From Nicotiana tabacum (lineage: Eukaryota > Streptophyta > Magnoliopsida > Solanales > Solanaceae): a stretch of DNA of 64,000 nt. The position numbers were made by a program, and so were the translations under genes. Positions 57,381 to 64,000 of this stretch are shown piece after piece. The notes below the pieces were generated by a model. It searched no databases. It saw only the letters and a list, made by a program, of their open reading frames with translations, and was not told the origin of the DNA. How positions within the stretch are numbered: position 1 is the first letter of the stretch; every line of letters begins with the position of its first letter. The stretch is from the NCBI RefSeq assembly GCF_000715075.1, contig NC_134087.1, positions 105,811,161-105,875,160 of the forward strand. Reading direction: 5' to 3'.

Positions 57381-58680
57381 TACAAATATATAATTTCTAC
57401 TCTATTCCATAATTATTTTCATAGTCCAATCCAATTTTTATCAAAACCTAGATTTTTCAACAAACTCCTAAAATTTCTACATTTTTACAGGTCAAAATCT
57501 ACCCATAATATACGTATTTAACTTACATTAAGTAGGAATCACTCACCTTATTGTGCTTGATGAAAACCCCCCTCCAAGAAGCTCCAAATTCAGCCAACAC
57601 AATGAGAAATGAGAAAAATTAGCCTAAGTCCTGACTTCAAAATATTTTTTGCCCGGTGATTTCTTCTTCCCAACCGCGATAAGGCACTTGCGATTGCAAA
57701 GGAAAAATGCCAAGCCCAGGTAAAATGCACTTCGCGAACATGAGACCAGCCTCGCAAACGCGAAGGCTTAGGTGACCTGCCATCGCGAATGCGAAGGCCA
57801 TCGACTGCCCTCTCCCCAACTGGCCTCACACTTCGCGAACGCGAAGGCCTGAGCGCGAACGTGAATGCCAGTGACCTAGAGCATCGCGAATACGGTCCCC
57901 CTCTCGTGAATGCGCGAACGCGTAGGGGAAAATGCCACTCTTTTCCTTCATCGAGAACGCAACTTTTTCTCCGCGTTCACGAAGGAGGAAACCAGAACAA
58001 CAATTTATACAGTTTTCGACTTAGCTCCGGGCGATCTGAAACACACCCAAGCTACCCGGGACCCCGTCCAATTGCACAAACAAGTCCATAACATAATACG
58101 GACCTGCTCGAAATCTTAAAACACATAAAACAACATCAAAACCAAGAATCGCACCCCAAAACCAAATCAATTAACTTATGAACTTTAAACTTCTTCAACT
58201 AGCTCTGGACACGTCTATTCACACTTAGAAAACTCGGAATGACACCACATTTTATTTACAAGTCATAAATCATCATACGTATTTATTCCCATGCTTAGAA
58301 TCCCAAACAGACCTCGATTACACCAAAGTCCACTTCAAACCAAATTTAAAGAACTTAAAAATCTTCAATGTGCCAACTTTCAACATTAAGCGTCGAAACG
58401 CTCCCATGTAACCCAAAAATCAATCTGAAGACACGCCCAAGTCTAAAATCATCATACGAACCTATTGGAACCATCAAATCGTGGTTCCAAGGTCGTTTAC
58501 TCAAAATATTTATTCAAGTCAAACTTGGCCATCTTAAGCCACTATTAAGGAACTAAGTATTCTGATTCCAACCCAAACCAACCATCCTTGGAAGGCATAA
58601 AATAGTAAAAGCATATATGAAAAGTCTTAATTAGGGAAACGAGGATCTAAAAAGTAAAACAACCGATCGGATCGTTACAC
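57381..58680 (-). mobile_element. Tekay-type solo LTR, part 2 (5' half)
   Basis: The minus-strand LTR starts at 58680 with TGTAACGATCCGATCGGTTG and continues, after the LARD, at 43039-41601. Summed length is about 2.74 kb. It contains the CGCGAACGCGAAGG word cluster at 57661-57975. Confidence 0.85.
57661..57975 (-). promoter_or_regulatory. CpG-rich word cluster, TTCGCGAACGCGAA type
   Basis: More than eight words built on CGCGAACGCGAAGG or CGCGAATGCGAAGG. Same U3 position as the CCGCAGATGCGG clusters of the other LTRs, but different words. Also present at 60953-61290. Confidence 0.6.
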
Positions 58681-59026
58681 AAGGAAGGTGAAAAGGATTA
58701 GTAGGATGGAAGAAGATTTGTACCACTAGAACTTAAAGAATAAAGAATCACCATAACCTTTTCCTTCGGTAGCCCTGACAATGCATGATGAGAAGAAGCT
58801 ATGGCATAAAAGGCTTGCATATTAAGGCAACTTTCTCTAGTTAGAAGTAGTATGTATAATAACAGGTCTTGTATTATATGCCTTCTAGCCAAGCAAACAA
58901 GATTTTATTTTCCTACTGCAAAGCCTTTTGACTTAGTACACGTAGATGTCTGGGGTCCTTATAGGGTTCCCACCTTTGATGGATGTAGGTATTTTCTTAC
59001 ATTGGTGGATTATTGTAGTAGAATGG
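58681..59026 (+). pseudogene. Ty1/copia integrase N-terminal fragment (part 2)
   Basis: After the 5-bp flank, sequence resumes with the copia lead-in to integrase, including the LWHKRL motif (about 58800) of the zinc-binding region and AKQTR (58890). The start of the core follows: DLVHVDVWGPYRVPTFDG and YFLTLVDYCSRMV, with the first catalytic Asp. It contains stops and a frameshift near 58830. A Tekay LTR cuts it at 59027; the rest of the element would lie beyond the window. Confidence 0.85.
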
Positions 59027-60916
59027 TGTCACGACCCAAAAACTTACCCGGTCGTGATGGTGCCTAATGTGAAACTAGGCCAGCCGAGACAAACCTCAAA
59101 ACCAACCAGAAATTTATAATAATTCATTTTAAGCCATTCATTAGCTAAAATCCCATAATATAAGTTAGAATAAACAGTGCAGAAATATAAGACAAGCCCG
59201 ACATCGGGGTGTCACCAGTCATGATCAACTATAAACTCATCTAGGAACAAGAAAAAGACAACATAGTCCAAAATAAACTACTAAGACAATCCGAATAAGA
59301 TAGGAAGGAGAAGCACTGGGCTACGAACGCCAAACAACTACCTAGTCAACTCCGGAGACCTGCTGGAAGACTGATCAGCACTCACTATCGCATCGTGAGA
59401 CTCCTGGATCTGCACACAAGGTGCGGGGAGTAATGTGAGTACGCCAACTCAGTAAGTAATATAAGTAAAGGCAGTTGAACAGTAAGAAAATAGGTAATTC
59501 CACATCATAGAACTATATCAAAATAGTATATGTCCAGAACAATACAGTAAAGTAATAAAACTCGTAAAAACAACTCAGTTCAGTAAAGCCTTTTTAAAAC
59601 ATCTTTCAACAGTTTCAAATGAGTGATGAAAATAGTGAGTAGAAGTGATCAAAAACATAAACAGCCCCATGGGCAAAAACGTATTACAACCACCCCTCGG
59701 GAAAAATATCAACAGAAACCAGCCCCTCGGGCTACCTCGCAATCACTCGTAATCAGCCCCTTGGGCAATATCACATCTCTCACACTGGGTACCCATGCTC
59801 ACTAGGGGTGTTCAGACTCCAGAGGGGCTCCTACAGCCCAAGTTCTATCACAAGCCATCTCGTGGCCAAACAAGTCAGGACCTCGGCCTTTCATATATCA
59901 CAATCAGTACAACATGCTATGGCACACAAACCAATCCCACAATAACCTCACAACATAGGCCCTCGGCCTCACTCAGTCAGAAACCTCTCACGCCACTCGG
60001 GCAACAGTAAAACATGATGCTCAGCCCAAAATATTTTTAAATTATCAAAATAGAGTAAATACGGATGAGTTATGAAAAAAAGTAGAATACAACATGACTG
60101 AGTACATATATTAAATCAAAATAGTAAGGAATAGTAGTAAAAAGCCCCTAAGGGTCCCAAACAGTTGGCACGAGGCCCAAATATGGCATTCAGCCCAAGA
60201 CATGGTAATACTTTCCAAAACACAATGATTTCAAACAATTTTTAATAAAACACGCGACTTAACAATCGTACGGGACAGATCAAGTCACAATCCCCTTACG
60301 GTACATGACCCCACGTTTGTCATCTAGCATGTGCGTCACCTCAAAGTAGCACAACAATATGAAATTCGGGGTTTCATACCCTCAGGACAACATTTACAAT
60401 CATTACTTACCTCAATCCGGTCCAAACTCTAGCCTGCGATGCCTTTGCCCCTCGACTCGGTCTCCGAATGCTCCAAATCTAACCAAAACCAGTATTATAC
60501 CAGTAATACGCACTAAAGGAACAAAGCCCAAGCAAAAATAATCAAATTAACTCAAAAATCCCGAAATTGGCCAAATCCGACCCCCGGGCCCACGTCTCGG
60601 ATTCTGATAAAAATCACAAAACTAGAATCCTTACACTCTCAAGAGTTCATAATACTAAATACATCAAAATCCGACCACAAATGACCCTTCAAATCCTTAA
60701 ATCAAACTCTCCAATTTGAAGCCCTAATTCCCCAATTTTAGGCTTTAAATCCCACTAATTTCATGTCTAATTAGGTAAAAATCACCATAGAATCGAGTAT
60801 TGAGTTCAAAAATCTTACCTCCAAGTGTTTCCCTTTGATTCCCTTTTTAATCCTTCCCAAAAAGCTTCAAAATCACTCAACAATGGTGGAAAATAGACCA
60901 AAAATCGCGAAGACAA

Positions 60917-60926
60917 CTATTTAAAC
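60917..60926 (-). promoter_or_regulatory. Weak TATA-like box of element C LTR
   Basis: The minus strand reads GTTTAAATAG, about 30 bp downstream (in sense) of the CpG word cluster. Confidence 0.4.
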
Positions 60927-60952
60927 ACTCTGCCCAGGGATAAATTCCTTTT

Positions 60953-61290
60953 TCGCGAACGCGATCAAAGCCGCGCGTTCGCGAAGCACAAAAAATCACA
61001 GCTCAAGCTTTCCTCTTACGTGAATGCAATAACCACCTTGCGAACGCGATGCCTTACTCAGCTTAGCCTACGCGAACGCGTTCCTCTGGTCGCGAACGCG
61101 ATGCCTTTGGGCCTGATGCCCAAGTCTGCTTCACCCTTCTATGCGAACGCAAACTACGCCACACGTTCGCGATGAACATTCAGACTCAACCTTCGCAAAC
61201 GCGGGACCAATATCGCGAACGCGAAGGGAAACTGGCCTGCCTCACTCAACATCTCTTCGCGAACGCGAGGCCCTCTCGCGAGCGCGAAGA
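60953..61290 (-). promoter_or_regulatory. CpG-rich word cluster, TTCGCGAACGCGAA type (element C)
   Basis: About twelve words such as TTCGCGAACGCGA and CTCGCGAGCGCGAAGA, spaced 12-45 bp, directly upstream (in sense) of the TATA-like box. Confidence 0.6.
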
Positions 61291-61994
61291 GCAAAACTCT
61301 GCAACAGAAACCTGAAAAAATCTACAGCTTCCAAAAATAAGAATTTGATCCGTTAACCTCCCGAAACTCACCCGAGGCCCTCGAGACCTCAACAAAACAT
61401 GCCAACACATCTCATAACATCATTCAAACTTGTTCCAACCCTCGAAATACTCAAAAAAACATCAAAACATCAAATCACCCTCGGATTCAAGCCTAAGAAT
61501 TCCAAATTTTCCAAATTCTGCTTTCGATTAAAAAGTCTACCAAACCTCATCCGAATAACCTGAAAGTTTTCATAGATGTCCCAAATGACACAACGGACCT
61601 ACTTTAATTTCCGAAATTCCATTCTGACCCCTATATCAAAATTTCCACTACCAACCGTAAAGCGCCAAAATTCCAATTTAGCCAATTCAAGCCTAAATCT
61701 ACCCCGGAGCTCCAAAATGCATTCCGATCACGCTCCTAAGTCCCAAATAACCTCACAAAGCTATCTGAACCATAAAACAAAGTTCCAAGCTCATTTACTC
61801 ACAAGTCAACTTCCGGTTGACTTTTCCAACTAAAAGGCCAACTTAAGAGACTAAGTGTCTCATTTCTCTACAAAACCACTCCGAACCCAAACTAACCAAC
61901 ATGATGGGATGAAATACAGTTGAAAAACATATAAAGAAGCAGAAATAGGGAAAACAACGCGATAACTCATGAAATGACCGACCGGGTCATTACA

Positions 61995-62008
61995 TCCTCA
62001 TCCTCTTA
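61995..62008 (-). other. Polypurine tract of element C
   Basis: The minus strand reads TAAGAGGATGAGGA immediately before the LTR, inside the last pol codons. Confidence 0.8.
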
Positions 62009-64000
62009 AACAAACAATCATCCTCGAACGAGTCAAGAAACATACATGAAGCCTTAAATAGGTGAGGATATCTGCTCCACATCTCTCGCTTGGTCTCCCA
62101 GGTAGCCTCCTCCACGGGCCGACCTCTCCACTATACTTTCACTAAAGCTATATCCTTTGATCTCAACTTTTGAACCTGACGCTCCAAAATAGCTACTGGC
62201 TCCACATCATAAGTCAAATCACTGTCTAACTGAACCGTGCTGAAGTCCAAAACATGATATGGATTTCCAATATACTTTTAGAGCATAGAAATATGAAATA
62301 TCGGATGCACACTCAATAAGCTGGGTGGAAAGCAAGCTCATAAGCCCCCCCCCCCCCCAATCCTCCATAGCACCTCAAAAGGCCTAATGAACCGAGGGCT
62401 CAATTTGCCCTTTTTCCCAAATCTCATAACACCCTTCATGGGTGAAACCTTCAATAGAACCTTCTCCCCAACCATGTAGGACACATCACAAACCTTCATG
62501 ACAACATAACTCTTTTATCTCGACTGCGCTATATGAAGCCGCTCCTGGATCACCTTTACCTTGTCCAAAGCATCCTGCACCAAGTCTTTACTCAAAAGCC
62601 TAGCCTCACCCGGCTCAAACCAACCAACTGGAGATCTACACCGTCTTCCATACAAAGCCTCATATGGAGCCATCTAAATACTCGATTGATAACTGTTGTT
62701 ATAATCAAACTCCACGAGTGGTAGAAACTGATCCCATGAACCACCGAAATCAATGAGACAAGCACGCAACATGTCCTCCAATATCTTAATAGTGCGCTCA
62801 GACTGCCCTTCCGTTTGAGGATGAAGTTATGCTCAACTCAACCTGAGTACCTAACTCTCTCTGCACGGCCCTCCAAAACTGCGAAGTAAACTAAGTACCT
62901 CTATCTGAAATAATGGAAACTAGGACACCATGCAAATGAACAATCTCTTGGATATAGATCTTTGCCAACTGCTCTAAAGAATATGTAGTACACACAGGAA
63001 TAAAGTGCGCGGACTTGGTCAGCCGATCCATAATCAAACAAATAGCATCGAACTTCTTCAAAGTCCGTGTGAGTCCAATTACAAAATCCATGCTAATCTA
63101 CTCCCACTTCCACTCTGGAATATCCATTTGTTGAAGCAAGCCACCCGATCTCTGATGCTCATATTTCACGTGCTGACAATTGAAACACCGAGCTACAAAT
63201 CGCACAATATCCTTCTTCATTTTCCTCCACCAATAGTGCTGCCTCAAATCCTAATACATCTTTGTGTCACCTGGATGGATGGAATACCGCGAGCTCCAGA
63301 ATGGCCTCATCTAGAATCAACTCCCAAAGCCCATCTACATTGGGCATGCATATCCATCCCTGCATCCTCAACACCCTATCATCACCAATAGTCACATCTC
63401 TGGCATCGTCGTGCTGAACTCTATCCTTAAGGACAAGCAAATGAGGGTCATCATACTGGCGCTCTCTGATGCGATCAAACAAGGAAGACCGAGAAACCAC
63501 ACAAGCTAAGACCTGACTAGGCTCCGAAATATCCAACCTCACAAACTGATTGGCCAAGGCCTGAACATCAACTGCAAGAGGTCTCTCCTCAATAGGAATA
63601 AATGCAAGACTGCCCATACTTATCGCCTTCCTACTCAAAGCATCGGCCACTACATTGGCCTTCTCGGGATGGTACAATAGTAATATCATAGTCCTTTAGC
63701 AGCTCCAACCATCTCCATTGCCTTAAATTGAGATTCTTCTATTTGAACAAGTGATGGAGGCTACGATGATCAGTAAACACCTCACAAGACACACTATAAA
63801 GATAATGCCTCCAAATCTTCAATGCGTGGACAATGGCAGCCAACTCCAAATCATGAACGGGATAGTTCTTCTCATGGGGCTTTAACTGACGACAAGCATA
63901 AGCAATCACTCTACCCTAATACATCAACACACACCCAATACCAACTCTCAAAGCATCATAATACATGGTATATGAACCTGAAGTTGATGGCAAAACTAAC
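62009..64000 (-). pseudogene. Tekay chromovirus pol: RNase H, integrase and chromodomain (element C, runs off window)
   Basis: In minus-strand order: RNase H at 64000-63690 ([20 protein letters not shown] and [11 protein letters not shown]); the RNase H end and integrase lead-in at 63689-63267 (YHPEKANVVADALSRK and VLRMQGWICMPNVDGL); integrase core at 63091-62891 (MDFVIGLTRTLKKFD, DRLTKSAHFIPV, ISDRGT); then NNSYQSS, PYEALYGRRCRSPVGWF, GEKVLLKVSPMKG and GKKGKLSPRF; and the chromodomain (KLRSKDIALVKV...WRGRPVEEATWE, about 62190-62070). Stops are mostly CAG/CAA-to-TAG/TAA. A 14-C run at 62345-62358 sits between the integrase C-terminal module and the chromodomain region and shifts the frame. 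RT, protease and gag would lie to the right. Confidence 0.9.
62345..62358. repeat. Poly-C (14) homopolymer inside pol
   Basis: Fourteen Cs in a row replace coding sequence of the integrase C-terminal region. This is a slippage expansion or a sequencing/assembly error. Confidence 0.9.

Larger units (their letters stand above)
59027..61994 (-). mobile_element. Tekay-type 3' LTR, element C
   Basis: On the minus strand it starts at 61994 with TGTAATGACCCGGTCGG and ends at 59027 with GGGTCGTGACA (2968 bp). A polypurine tract and pol lie upstream. The plus-strand left flank AATGG (59022-59026) is the half target site in copia integrase. It contains the CGCGAACGCG cluster (60953-61290), a TATA-like GTTTAAATAG (60917-60926, minus) and GCCCCTCGGGC-type palindromes (59670-59970). 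Confidence 0.9.

Overview
The window reads as intergenic, heterochromatin-like DNA from a large plant genome. The LTR families (Tekay-type chromoviruses with LTRs starting TGTAACGACCC or TGTGATGACCC, and Ogre/Tat elements with a TGGCGACTCTRCTGGG primer site) suggest a Solanaceae species, most likely Nicotiana; that is inference from recognised families, not a database match. I see no intact host gene, tRNA, rRNA or CRISPR. Almost every base belongs to nested LTR retrotransposons and their tandem repeats, and most coding frames carry stops.

Layout. 1-1591: partial minus-strand Tekay-type LTR. 1599-2105: small broken gene with two RNase H1 hybrid-binding-like domains. 2106-5154: AT-rich DNA with a (TA)n tract and a 1.76 kb terminal-inverted-repeat element. 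5155-12398: the 3' halves of two different Tekay elements joined head to head (LTR 5155-7968 minus, pol 7979-8856 minus, pol 8863-9543 plus, LTR 9539-12398 plus). 12399-40717: a minus-strand Ogre/Tat element with a truncated 3' LTR (12399-15271), pol 18116-21459, a tandemly duplicated ORF1-gag-protease block (22003-27363 and 27808-33095), a primer site at 33698-33714 and a 5' LTR (33719-40717) that carries a 2.6 kb Tekay solo LTR (35896-38489). 40718-59026: an older copia element, seen only as gag/protease (40718-41600) and integrase (58681-59026) pieces, split by a Tekay solo LTR (41601-58680). That LTR is split in turn by a complete non-autonomous element (LARD) at 43040-57375. 59027-64000: minus-strand Tekay element with 3' LTR and pol, running off the window.

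Relationships. The LARD has no protein-coding domains but shares LTR tips, the U5 end, primer site, leader, terminal 3' UTR and polypurine tract with the Ogre/Tat element. It looks like a deletion derivative that would depend on such an element's proteins. Both carry large but unrelated tandem arrays in the same 3' UTR position (52-bp units in Ogre; 30-bp and about 54-bp units in the LARD).

The most interesting signal is a short RNA-like hairpin module present nine times: five in the Ogre/Tat element and four in the LARD, always in the sense orientation. Its outer and inner stems are kept by paired changes. In the Ogre/Tat element it sits ahead of ORF1, ahead of gag and ahead of the polypurine tract, mostly next to an A-rich tract. 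This looks like a conserved cis-acting RNA element, possibly for translation of a multi-ORF RNA or for packaging.
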